Part shown: one piece after another, positions 1-10,792 of the stretch | Layout of the letters: every line of letters begins with the position of its first letter | Position numbering within the stretch: the stretch's first letter is position 1 | Source of the DNA: Cacajao melanocephalus | Lineage: Eukaryota; Chordata; Mammalia; Primates; Pitheciidae | Reading direction: 5' to 3' | DNA: 64,000 nt | NCBI GenBank assembly: GCA_963573385.1 | Contig: CAUYLG010071797.1 | Span: 1-64,000, forward strand | The notes under the pieces: model-generated | Told to the model about the DNA's origin: nothing | Database searches by the model: none | Seen by the model: only the letters and a program-made list of their open reading frames with translations | Made by a program: the position numbers and the translations under genes

Positions 1-850
1 ACAGACACTTTTCAAAAGAAGACATACATGAGGCCAACAAACATATGAAAAAATGCTCATCATCACTGGTCATTAGAGAAATGCAAATCAAAACCACATT
101 GAGATACCATCTCACGCCAGTTAGAATGGCGATCATTAAAAGATCTGGAGACAACAGATGCTGGAGAGGATGTGGAGAAATAGGAACACTTTTACACTGT
201 TGGTGGGAGTGTAAACTAGTTCAACCATTGTGGAAGACAGTATGGTGCTTCTTCAAGGACCTAGAAAGAGAAATTCCATTTGACCCAGCAATCCCATTAC
301 TGGGTATATATCCAAAGGATTATAAATCATTCTACTATAAAGACACATGCACACGTATGTTCATTGCAGCACTGTATACAATAGCAAAGACCTGGAATCA
401 ATCCAAATGCCCATCGATGATAGACTGGACAAGGAAAATGTGGCACATATACACCATGGAATACTATGCAGCCATAAAAAATGATGAGTTTGTGTCCTTT
501 GTAGGGACACGGATGAATCTGCAAACCATCATTCTCAGCAAACTGACACAAGAACAGAAAGTCAAACACTGCATGTTCTCACTCATAAGTGGGTGTCGAA
601 CAATGAGAACACAGTGACACAGGGAGGGGAGCATCACATACTGGAGTCTGTTGAGTGTGGGCCAAGGGAGGGACAGTGAGGACTGGGGAGGTTGGGGAGT
701 GATAACATGGGGAGAAATGCCAGATGTAGGTGATGGGGGCATGGAGGCAGCAAACCACATTGCCATGTATGTACCTATGCAACAATCCTGCATGATCTGC
801 ATACGTACCCCGGAACCTAAAGTACAATAAAAAAGAAAAGAAAAAGAAAG
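1..850 (+). mobile_element. L1PA-type LINE-1, 3' end (5' end outside window)
   Basis: This is the C-terminal part of L1 ORF2 followed by a 3' UTR with G-rich stretches and an A-rich tail that begins about 828. It aligns almost continuously with 20,796-21,586, so both belong to the same or a close L1PA subfamily of intermediate age. The upstream duplication is outside the window, so target-site duplications cannot be tested. It abuts an older L1 at about 851, which suggests insertion into that element. Confidence 0.93.
3..617 (+). pseudogene. L1 ORF2 C-terminal fragment, open to the stop
   Basis: This frame is open from base 3 and covers the C-terminal segment of L1 ORF2p, which in intact elements is the endonuclease/reverse transcriptase. 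The conserved cysteine-rich motif C-x3-C-x7-H-x4-C is visible and intact (CWRGC...HCWWEC, about 159-212). The usual L1 ORF2 stop, which is TGA at the matching place in the 21.39-kb copy, reads CGA here. The frame therefore runs about ten extra codons to TGA at 615-617. It lacks the endonuclease and RT domains and has no promoter of its own, so a functional protein is unlikely. Kinship is near certain; function is not claimed. Confidence 0.88.
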
Positions 851-1282
851 TTAATGAACTTTGGCAAGGCAAAAAAAGAGAAGAGACAAAATCAAAGATG
901 AAAAAGGTGACATTACAACTGATAACACTGAAACACAAAATTAATTAGACGGTTACGAACGCTTGTATACCAACATGTTTGATAACAGAAGGAATGGATA
1001 CATTTTTGGACATATACAACCTACCAAGACTGAGTTTTGAAAAATATAAAGTCTGAACAGAACAATAAGGAGTGAGGAAATTGAATCGGTCATATAGTTT
1101 CTCATCAAAGAGAATCCTAGGACCTGACAGCTTCACTGTTAAATTCATCTAGACATTTACAGAACTAATAGCAAATTGTCACAAACTATCTCAGAAAATT
1201 GAAGAGAAAGACATTTTTCCATACTTGCTTCACAAAATTAGCATTATCCTGATACCAAAATCAGAGAAGAACACAACCAAAA

Positions 1283-1321
<39 letters not shown>

Positions 1322-3055
1322 ATACTACAAGCCAATATCCCTGATGAACATAGATGCAAAATTCTTGAAAAAACAAAACAAAACTAATAAACTGTATTAA
1401 ACAACACATTAAAAATATCATTTACTATGATTAATTGGGATTCATCCTAGGATGCAGGAGTGTTTCAACATATGATATGTTGATAAAACCTTTCAAAAAA
1501 TTATGCATAGAAGGTATGGACATCAAAATAATTAAGGTAACATGTGACAAGCCCACAGCTAACATCATACTAAATGGGGAAAGTTAAAAGGTTTTTTTCT
1601 AGTATCTAGAACAAGGCAGGGGTGCCCACTTTCACCATTTTTATTTAACACAGTACAGGAAGTCCTAGGCAGTGCAGTTAGGCAAGGGGAAAAAAATAAA
1701 AGCCATTCAAATTGGAAAGGAGAAAGTCAAAGTTTCTTGTTCAAGGATAACATGATCTTATATAATAAGAGCTCTAATTAGTCCCGTGAAACACTTTAAG
1801 AACTAACTTAAAAATTCAGTAAAATTTTAGGGTACAAAATCAATATTCCAAATTTAGTAGCATTTCTATATGCTAATAGTGAACTATATGAAAAAGATAC
1901 GAAGAAAACAATTCTCTTTACAGTAGCTGCAAAAATAAGATATTTAGGAATAAACTCAATGAAGACAGTGAAAGGACTCTACACTGAAAACTATAAAATG
2001 TTGATTAAAAAATTGTACTGGACACAAGTAAATGAAAAGATAGCTCAGAACTCTAATTGGAATAATTAATACTGTTAAAGGACCATACAGTTCAAAGCTA
2101 TTTTACAGGTTTAGTGCATTTTCTATCCAAATACCAATTACATTCTATACTCACACACACATGCACACATATAAAATTTATACAGAATCACAAAAGATCC
2201 TGAGTTGTCAAATCAATATTAGCACAACAACCCAGCTAAAATCACCTGACTTCAAAAGATACTACAAAGCTCTAGTAAGCACCTTGGTACTGGCATAAAA
2301 TCAGACACATAGACCAATGGAACAGAATAGTGAAACCAGAAATAAACTCATGCACCTATAATCAACTGATTTTTGACAAAAGTGTCAAAAACACACATTA
2401 GAGAAAAATATAGTATGTTATATACGTGCAGAAAAATGGGACTAGACCCCTAGCTCGTAGCATACACAAAAATAAACTGGATCAAAGTCTTAAACATAAA
2501 ACCTGAAATTCTGAAACTATTACAAGAATTATAGGAGAAAAGCTTCATGACATTGAACTGGACAGAGTTTTTTGAGATAGGAACTTAAAAGCACAAGCAA
2601 CAAAAACAAAAATATAGAAATAGGATTACATCAAAGTAAAAACTTCTGCACAGCAAAGGGAACAATTAATAGATTGAAGAGACAACCCATGAAATGAGAG
2701 AAAATATTTGCAAACTATCCATCTGCTAAGGGGTTAATATCCAGAATATCTAAGGAATTTAAACAAATCAATAGCAAGAAAAAAATAGGCTGATTGAAAA
2801 ATGTGCAAAATATTTTAATAGGCATATTTGAAAAGAAAACATGCAAATGGCCAACAGGCATATAAAAAATGCTCAACATCACTAATTATGAGGTAAATGA
2901 ATATCTAAACCAAAATGAGATACCACTTCACTTCAGTTAGAACTACTATTATCAAAAAATAAAAACAACAAACGTTGGTCAGGATGTGATGAAAGGGAAA
3001 TGTTACATAATGGTGGTGGGGAGTAAACTAGTATAGGCACTATGGAAAACAGTAT
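851..3055 (+). mobile_element. Older L1, ORF2-derived part
   Basis: Degenerate L1 ORF2 sequence in the sense direction. Recognisable blocks include the PNIPDEHRCK-like region after 1324, the segment near 1540-1650 matching the region around the RT, and the C-terminal region near 2860-3050. Many stops and indels remove any long frame, and divergence is far higher than in the neighbouring L1PA piece. An ERV1 LTR interrupts it at 3056, and it resumes at 3762. Subfamily (late L1M or early L1P) was not determined. Confidence 0.85.
1280..1324 (+). repeat. (AAAT)n microsatellite inside the old L1
   Basis: About eleven AAAT units. The tract sits where L1 ORF2 normally has an A-rich stretch, so it probably expanded from it. 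The reverse strand gives a meaningless Y-L-F-I repeat frame. Confidence 0.95.
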
Positions 3056-3761
3056 TGATCTGGACAGGAAGAAGGAGGGTGGGGTCCCTAGTGAGGGACA
3101 CATGGTCTTAAATGAGAACAGCCATTCCTGTTTTTGTGCCCAAATATTCCCTTTTGGCTCACCACACCCCTCTATCCTATACTCATATAAACCTCAAGTT
3201 CCAGGAGCAGAAGAGCAGAAGAGCGACAGCAGACTGGCATGGCGGAGAAGGAGAGAAGAGAAGGAGCATCTGAATGTCTAAAGGAATTTGGCCAGGGACA
3301 GATAGAGAGGAAATTGGCCACGGGACAGCTGAACTCCAGAGGAAGATCATCTTCTCACTCCATCCTCTTTCCAACTCCCAATCCATCCTGCTGGAACCAT
3401 TTCCATCACTTAATAAAATCCCCGCATTCATTATCCTTCAAGTCCATGTGACCTGATTCTTCCTGGACTCTATACAATGACCCGGGTACCAAGAGGGCAG
3501 TGTGTAAACTACTGTCATCCTGACTCTCCACTGAGCTGGTTTAACACATAGCCATCCCTGAATGGCAGGGCTAAAAGAGCATTGTAACATACCAGTAACT
3601 GCTACCAAGGGGCAGGAGTCCAAAAGTGCTCACCCTGGTTCCTGCACCTGCCTGTCTGCATGCTCTCGTCCCATAAGGGGTTTGAGTGTTCAGCAGTGGA
3701 GCAAGTGAGCCACACCCCTGTCGTACTTCCCACACGGAGGTCAGGGAACTCTCCCATTTCA
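3056..3761 (+). mobile_element. Solo ERV1-class LTR, copy 1
   Basis: The segment starts TG and ends CA and splits the L1 ORF2 between 'aacagtat' and 'gaacgttcctc'. Flanking tetranucleotides GTAT and TCAT may be a decayed 4-bp target duplication. LTR signals in order are a TATA-like CATATAAA at 3184-3191 and the polyadenylation signal AATAAA at 3412-3417, followed by a U5-like pyrimidine-rich part. It aligns along its length with 50,251-50,984. No internal retroviral sequence flanks it, so it is a solo LTR. It resembles the HUERS-P1/LTR8 group as I remember it, but that name is tentative. Confidence 0.8.
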
Positions 3762-4265
3762 TCATGAACGTTCCTCAAAAATTTAAAAACGTCATTTGAG
3801 AAACAATGGACAAACCTGGGGGACATTATGTTAAGTGATTCACTCGTAAGAGGAAACCTAAAACAAACAAATAAACAAAACAAAACAAAAAAAACCACGA
3901 AAGGTTGATTTCATAGAAGTAGAGAATAGAACAGTGGTTATCATAGACTAGAGAGGAGTTGGAGGAGGGGAGGATGGAGAGAGGTTGGCCAATGGATACA
4001 AAGTTAAAATTAGATAGGAAGAATATGTTCTGACATTCTATTGCACAGTGGGGCATAGGGTTTGCCATAAGGTATCAGATGTTAAAAAACAGGTAGAAGA
4101 AAAGATTTTCATTGTTTTCACCACAAAGAAACAATAAATGCACGAGGTAGTGGATATGCTAACTTGATTTGATCATTATACAATGTATACATGTATCAAA
4201 ACATCAAATTTATACCATAAATATGTACAATAAAATTTGTCAATTAAATATAGAAATTAAAAAAG
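3762..4265 (+). mobile_element. Older L1, 3' end resumed after the LTR
   Basis: This continues the L1 interrupted at 3055. It has the ORF2 C-terminal block with an internal deletion, the motif encoding 'GHYVK'-like sequence near 3820, then a 3' UTR ending in an A-rich tail near 4250-4265. The 3' UTR type ('cagtggttatcatagactagag', then 'caataaaatttg') is that of older L1M elements, unlike the L1PA tail at 620-850. Confidence 0.8.
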
Positions 4266-4431
4266 GAAGGTAAAAAGCTCAATTCATAAGCAGAAAAATA
4301 TTCATTTGAATGTATTGAATCTAATGATTTTTTTCAATGACTAAGTCTATGCAATATATTCATTATTGCTTGAATTCACACAATATTTATAATACTGACA
4401 GTATCTGTAGAATGCATCAGGGAAAGTACTA

Positions 4432-4650
4432 TGTAGTGCATAAAGACACAGATTCAAGTCGATTGCTGGCGTTCAAATAGTGACTCAAATACACTTTGTT
4501 AGGTTTGTGTCCTTGGAAAATTTCTTAACATCTTGTATATCAGTTATCTGTTCCAGGGATATAATGTTCATAGCATTTTTATGGATATTAATTAAGTTAG
4601 TACGTGGAAAGTGATTAAAACGTCACCTGGAATGTAATAAACTCTTAAGA
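4432..4650 (+). mobile_element. MIR SINE
   Basis: The order of MIR landmarks is preserved: a tRNA-like part with 'gattcaagtc', the core 'gtccttggaaaatttcttaa', then 'ctgttccagggatataatg' and the 3' part 'cacctggaatgtaataaac'. MIR is an old mammal-wide tRNA-derived SINE. Confidence 0.8.
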
Positions 4651-5105
4651 CATTTAAGCTACGAATTTTAGATTTATTATTTTTATTAAATTTTACTATA
4701 ATAACATGAATATAAAATTTAGATCATCAAAGATAAATTTATAATCCAGTAACACACATACAGAAGAGCAAATAGTCATATAGGCACAGATATAAGTAGG
4801 CATTTCATATATGGAGAAATATAAGATTAATAATAAATGATGAAGAACTATTTTTACACTTACATATTCTTGGAATGAGAGGTAGTCTGTGTTTTTTGCT
4901 CAATATGGTCTAATTAACAGACTTCTTAAGCTGTACATCACTGATGGTGTAGGAGATCTTAAATTGGATGGGATCACATCATTTATAAATAATAATGAAC
5001 ACTGCTTAGACCCACAAGTAATCAGATTAGTGTCTTAAAAAGAGACTATAGACTTACTATATGAGCTGAAAATTTAACCTTTAAATAACACTAAATTCTG
5101 ATGAG
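4651..5105. other. AT-rich stretch, nothing recognised
   Basis: No repeat family, conserved motif or plausible reading frame could be identified by eye. Confidence 0.5.
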
Positions 5106-5640
5106 GACTTTGGAAAGCAGAAAGCATCCTGCACCTCTTGTGGGAATATAAATTTGTCAAAGAATCTGGAAAGCCATTTGGAAGAACTTAATAAAAGTAG
5201 TTATGTGCATAACACAAGCCTCACCTAGATATATATCCAATGTATATATATATTCAAGATATATTGTTAAAAATGTCATAAAAAGACTTAGACATTGGTA
5301 CCATTAAAGATTTTTTTTTTTTTGGTATGAATAAGGAATTTGAAACCACCTAAATTTCTATCACTAGGGGAATATTAGACTCTATGGAATACAGTGAGCA
5401 CCAAACTAGATGTATACATAGCAATGTAGACTGAACTAGCACACACAATGATGTCTGAGAAAAATCCAGAGCGAAAAATGTATATGGCAAAATATTCATG
5501 TAAATTAAACATACATGTTAAACAACTTAACTAAAGTCTTAAGTACATGCTCAAGGACATGTTAATATTTTTTGAGTATGACGTCTACTGGTGTTAGGGG
5601 AATAACCATGAAAACTAAAGATAAAGTATTAAAAAAAAAA
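5106..5640 (+). mobile_element. Probable very old L1 3' fragment
   Basis: Scattered matches to the L1 ORF2 C-terminus and 3' UTR can be followed in order: 'gtgggaatataaatt', 'gaatctggaaagccatttgg', 'tctatggaatacagtgagca' and 'aaaatccagagcgaaaaatg'. Divergence is high, and the ends are estimates. Confidence 0.45.
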
Positions 5641-7899
5641 TAAAATTGTTCATTTTCTGCTCAGTGATGAAAATGTGCTATTAATGAGAAGACAGTTCCT
5701 GCATGCTAAATTAGAATATACATTAATGAGAAAGTGAATGAATATTATGCTAATTTGAGCCTCTAAATTCTGTTTTACCTGTATTTGGTTTGTTTCTACA
5801 AAAGCACATTTTTTGTACTACTTTTATTCATTGTTTAAAATTTTACTGTCTAGAGTTCTTATCTCTTCCTTTTATTCCTCGTTTTTAGAATATTCTAAAA
5901 TAATACATTTTAGCACTTGAATGTCAACTTTCATGAAAACTTAATTAGTCTTTGATATTTCATTCAATTTGTGGATAAAAGGGGAAGCATTTGCTGTTTT
6001 ACATCATTGGATATTTTCATGCATGAACATCTTATATTCAGCATTTATATTATAGTTTTCTAAGATATTATTAACATATTTGTTTCTGTAAAGGACCTGT
6101 AAACATCTTGTATGGGTTAATGTTAATTCTTTGTAACATTTGCCTCTATTTTGATCAAAAGATGATTGACATATTTTCTGTTACATCTTCCATTTTATTA
6201 GACAAGAAACACAGATACTTTTGTACATTGTTTCCAACCAGCTTCTTGAAATTTTCTGTTGATTTTAATAATTTTCCAGGTAATTTTATAGTTTTCCTTT
6301 GTGTTGTTTTAGGTAAATTAGATGTTGAATGCAAATAGTGCCATTTCTTTTTTCTATACTTAGGCAATATTAAAGTCTGATTCTGTTCTGATAATGTGTT
6401 TAATTTCTATCTGTCATTTATAGCATTTGTTGATCACTTTGTTTATTTTATTATCACCCAGTTGCTTGATGTACTTGGTGTATATTTTCTATTGCGCTAT
6501 ATGCTTAGCTATCATGGAATATTCTCTATTTGATTCTGTGTATTATCCAGCCCATGTGTATAAATGGAGGTTTCTATTATTATTCTTTAAGAATCCATTT
6601 TCAGATTTCAAATTAGGATTATCATAGTTACATAAAGTAATTATAATTATTTCTGGATTGTTCTGTGCTTTAAAGTGTTTTAAAAAGTGTATTTCGTTTT
6701 TTGAAGAATTATTAGAAATAGCTCCTGAGGAGACTAACTTGGCCGGATTTCTTACTATGAAATAGGCTCTGAGTACCAATGCTATTATTTTATGCATTTT
6801 TGTGGTTCGCATGTTTTGTATTTCTGAGAAAATGTGGCAACTTTTTTCAATTTGTGTATCTTGTCAGCATTTAAATATTTATTTGAATATGTACAGTATT
6901 ATTACCTCTAGTTTGTTCTCTTATATGTTTTTAAATGCATGCCTACACTTTTTTACCAAGACTGACTGTTTTGTGCATGTTATTTCAAAATTTTAGTATT
7001 GTTATTCATTTTATAAATATATGCCTTAATAGTAATTTACTTCAATGTGTTATTTTCAAATAACTCTCCAAGAAGAAAACTTAATTGTATATTTTAAGTT
7101 TTGTACTTTTTTGTAGAAAAACAGCTTTTCTCTATCCCACGTTTTGCTATTTTCTCTTTCCAAAAGTCTCTCTCTAAAGTCGTTTTCCTTTCATTCTCAT
7201 AAGAATATATTTTTACTATAAAAATTAGTTTGATATACATGTCTTTATTATAGATGTCTAATTTTATTTCTTTGTATTCAGGCAACATGGTTTGCAAAGA
7301 GGAAGATTTTGAAAATTGATGTTTATTTCATAATCTAGCACACAGTCAATTTTTTTGTGTGGTTTATGTGACTTTGGAAAGCAAATCAGTTATAGGCTTA
7401 TCGAGTACAGATTTATCTATGAGAATGATATTGAGTACAAATTTATCTGCGAGTTTTACATTGTTTATTCAAATCCATTGTGTGTTGTTTCTTTTTTAAT
7501 TTCTTGGTTTCTAGGTCTCAGATACCAGCCTTTCAAAGAGATCTATATTAAAGTTTCTCAGATCTAACTTGACTGCCTTATTTTGTTTTAGGTCTTTTAA
7601 AAACATATAGCAAATAATTGAATTTTGATTTAAAAAAATCATATTGAGCTTTTATTTTTAGAAGTGACTTAATTAATTCATAATAATGGCAAATGCAGTG
7701 TTTTATGTGGCCCATTATCTTATGTTTTTTGTTTTTTATTGCCTCGCTTTTTACATGTTCATCTGACTTCACTTTTTAAAGTTTAAATCTTTGATACCTT
7801 GAGATTTTATTGTGATAAAAGCTTCGTGTGGTTATTCAAATTTTTTTTATTTAAACAGTTGGCCATGTACGTCAACATTATTAATAATTTATTTTTTCA
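5641..7899. other. AT-rich sequence, possible decayed antisense L1
   Basis: T-rich on the plus strand with no long frame. The base composition and a few phrases resemble antisense L1M, but I cannot align it convincingly. An imperfect 30-bp tandem repeat lies at 7401-7456. Confidence 0.35.
7401..7456 (+). repeat. Imperfect 30-bp direct repeat, two units
   Basis: 'gagtacagatttatctatgag' at 7403 recurs as 'gagtacaaatttatctgcgag' at 7433 with three differences. Confidence 0.7.
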
Positions 7900-8016
7900 C
7901 CAGTTGCAGTGGTTCCTCGCTATAATCCCAATGCTGTGGAAGGCCAGGGCAGGAGGATTGCTTGCCAAGAGTTCAAGACCAGCCTGGGCAATATAGTGAG
8001 ACTCCCCATCACCCTA
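7900..8016 (+). mobile_element. Free Alu-type monomer (FLAM/FRAM-like)
   Basis: A single left-arm Alu unit with 'gcagtggttcctcgctataatccca', then 'gaggattgcttgccaagagttcaagaccagcctgggcaa'. No second arm or A-rich linker follows. It is either a fossil monomer or a truncated early AluJ. Confidence 0.8.
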
Positions 8017-8039
8017 TAGATGCATTAATTCAGCTTAAA

Positions 8040-8320
8040 TTTAAAAAAAAATTATCTATTTATAATCTTTACAACATTGAGAGTTTCTATCCAAGAAAAT
8101 AATGTATGTTTCCATTAATTCAAGTGTTCTCTTTTTCATAATAGTTTCCCTTTATAATTATCTAGCATAAGTTTGGCATATAGCTAGTTTGGCACTTATA
8201 TTTTATTGCTATTATAAATGGGATTTTCCCTACATTTACATTCTTTAAAAACATAATTGTTGGTATTGAGTGTTAGAATTTTTTTCTTAATTACTGTATT
8301 TCTTCCATTCAGTTGTGCAA
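8040..8320 (-). mobile_element. Old L1 ORF2 fragment, antisense
   Basis: The plus strand reads like the complement of L1 ORF2: 'tattgctattataaatggga' followed by 'ttgttggtattgagtgttag'. Ends are approximate. Confidence 0.5.
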
Positions 8321-8995
8321 TTTATTTTAGAAATTTCTCAAAGTTTTTGTGCAGGCATGGATCATCAGCTAGATCCAAGTTTGGTAATTTGTGAAATTTG
8401 TATGTAAGATAAATTGAGGGATAAAGAGATTGAAAATATCCATAAGTAATACATTTTAATTATGAACAATAGAATTAATTTACACCGAAAAGGAAGAAGC
8501 CAGAACAAGAGGGTAAGTTGTGGTCTCAGAGGTTAAAAGAGTTTCTGTGAATGTACTTGATCTAGAAATAAAGAAGGGAGTGATGGACATTTAAGGTGTG
8601 AGTTTGGAGTATAACCTTAGGAGAGGATAAGCAAGATGAGTGAAGATAAGTAAGCAAATCAGCAAACTGACTCTCCAGGAGTTTGGTTGACTCATCTCTG
8701 TGAATGATAGAGTCACTAAGAATAATAGCATAGTTACTAAGGTCTGGGGCAAAGTGGAAGTCTGTCTCATGAAGTTTCTAACTGTTTACCTGAATTATTT
8801 TAACAGGTTTAACAGACATCAAGTAAAAGTTTATAAAAATGACATTTTTGCATCTTTCTTATTGTATCTTTTATATTTTTCTGGATTAAGTGTTCTAAAA
8901 AATGATCACTGACAGGTATATTCATTATAATTATTGACTGTTCATAGTAGAAATACTTCTCTAATTTTATTATTTTTCATCCTTTTTAATAAGAG
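8321..8995. other. No feature recognised
   Basis: AT-rich, no clear repeat match and no credible coding frame. Confidence 0.5.
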
Positions 8996-9014
8996 GTGTG
9001 TGTGTGTGTGTGTG
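8996..9014 (+). repeat. (TG)n dinucleotide repeat
   Basis: About nine uninterrupted TG units directly before the T-run of an antisense Alu. Confidence 0.95.
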
Positions 9015-9294
9015 TTTTAAGACTGAGTTTCGTTCTATCGCCCAGGCCAAAGTGCAGAGGCAGGATCTCAGCTCAATGCAACCTCCTGGGTTCGAGTGAT
9101 TCTCCTGCCTTAGTCTCCCAAGTAGCTGAGATTGCAGTTGTTTGCCACCACACCCGGCTAATTTTTGTATTTTTAGCAGAAATGGGGTTTCACCATGTTA
9201 ACCAGGCTGATCTCAAAGTCCTGACCTCAAATGAGCTGCCTTCCTTGGCTTCCCAATGTGCTGGGATTACAGGCATGAGCCACCACACCTGGTC
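9015..9294 (-). mobile_element. Alu, antisense
   Basis: Complement of a dimeric Alu, from 'gactgagtttcgttctatcgcccaggc' to 'gccaccacacctggtc', with the A-rich linker complement 'tttttgtatttttagcagaa' between arms. The T-run is short. The 122-codon plus-strand frame here is the usual antisense-Alu pseudo-peptide. Confidence 0.95.
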
Positions 9295-9436
9295 AAGAAA
9301 AAAATTTTTTTCAAACATTGATACTTATTTATTTCATAATGTGTCACTATTGTCTGAGAAATGAAAATTCAGTAACAGTTTAGAATGAGATTGTGATGTT
9401 AATTCAAAAAATAAGCATAGGTTTTACATATGCTCA

Positions 9437-9438
<2 letters not shown>

Positions 9439-9473
<35 letters not shown>
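9439..9473 (+). repeat. (AT)n dinucleotide repeat
   Basis: About 17 uninterrupted AT units immediately left of a 20-bp inverted repeat. Confidence 0.97.
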
Positions 9474-9474
<1 letters not shown>

Positions 9475-9478
<4 letters not shown>

Positions 9479-9562
9479 GTCTGTAGATGTACATAAACCA
9501 TATGTACATATCTATATCTAATTGTAGGTGTACATAAACCATATGTACATCTACAGACAATT
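9475..9562. repeat. Perfect 20-bp inverted repeat enclosing a direct repeat
   Basis: The arms are 9475-9494 ('aattgtctgtagatgtacat') and its exact reverse complement at 9543-9562. A 22-bp direct repeat ('tgtacataaaccatatgtac...') occurs at 9488-9509 and again at 9529-9550. The unit ATGTACAT is itself palindromic. The structure can form a cruciform next to the (AT)n tract. Confidence 0.95.
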
Positions 9563-9615
9563 AAGTGGACATACATATGCATATGCATGCATCTATATGT
9601 AATGTATCATATGCA

Positions 9616-9655
9616 CAGATAGATAGGCAGGTAGATAGACATATAGATAGATAGT
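9616..9655 (+). repeat. Imperfect (GATA)n tract
   Basis: Interrupted GATA/GACA/GGCA tetranucleotides. Confidence 0.85.
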
Positions 9656-10689
9656 GATTGCACAAACTACACTTCTTAATCTGCTTTGGCAACTGATATG
9701 AATCCTCAAGAGAAGTAAAATGGCAGATGGACTGTGAAACAGTCTAACATAATTTACCAGACTGACTGCTGGTCAATTCAAAAAGCCATCAGCTTGAACA
9801 GTTCATTTCATTAAATTGTCAATAAATTGTCCAGTTTGTTTCATTTGAACATTGCTAGATGGATGTTTTCTGAAACACCCAAAAAATTGAAAACTGAAGT
9901 CTAATTACCATTATGAGTAAAATATATTAGTTTTGTAACTGGAAAAATACCTTTTGCGCTATCCTATGATGATGCTTTATGTTACAGATTCTGAATTATG
10001 CAATTTAGAAATTACTGAAAAAAATGACACAAACATCAAATAGAAAAATGCAATCATGCCAAGTATCAAGAAACAAATACTGTTTGGATGGAAGTAAAAT
10101 GTTTTAAAGTGATGTTATTATATAGATTTCTAGTTCATATTTAAAAACAATGAAAGTGAAACGTATACTATATCCAAATACAGAGCATATCTTTGATAAT
10201 TATCTATAATTTTTCTCTTAAAATAAGAACATAAAGATAAAACATCATTCAGACTTGACTGAGGGTAAACAACATTTTCTTTCTATCCTGCACTGCATCT
10301 GTTTATCCTACACTGCTCACAAATAAAAGATTCAGAAATCCAAGAACTGTCCCCTGTTTTTGGCTCAGAAACTTAAGCTGTCAGAATGAAAGAGGATTCA
10401 GGTTTTAGCAAAATCGGCATTGTACTTGAAGATCAGCCATTAGCTTCAAATACATGCCAGGAGCAGCAGCTGGCCTTTAAAAGCCTCACATGCTCATTTC
10501 ATTTCTGCTCATTGATTTATTCAAAGTGAGTGAAGAAGAATAAACAATAAAGAAAGAAGGATGAAAGTACTTTTGTGCTGTTTTTACTCTATTGGAGTTA
10601 ATTGTGTTTTTGTCATTCAAGGATCAGTCAGTTTAAATATGAGAATTAATGATTTTTGAGCCATATATCAGAAACTTCCTTAGGCAACA

Positions 10690-10792
10690 GACTGCATATT
10701 ACATGTACTGCATGCATGTACGTATGTATAAATATGCATGTGTATATATGCATATGTGCATGTATACCTGCATGCATTTATACATATATATT
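10690..10792 (+). repeat. Alternating purine-pyrimidine low-complexity patch
   Basis: Mixed TG, CA and TA steps with repeated GCATGC and GTATAC-like palindromes. Confidence 0.75.

Noticed and set aside
3042..3451. Overlapping short frames on both strands
   Set aside because: They lie in the solo LTR U3/R region and show no conserved protein features.
7900..8016. 7SL RNA gene
   Set aside because: Only the Alu-type arm is present, with no S domain; it is a fossil monomer.
8996..9364. 122-codon plus-strand frame
   Set aside because: It is the familiar translation of an antisense Alu preceded by (TG)n, without gene context.
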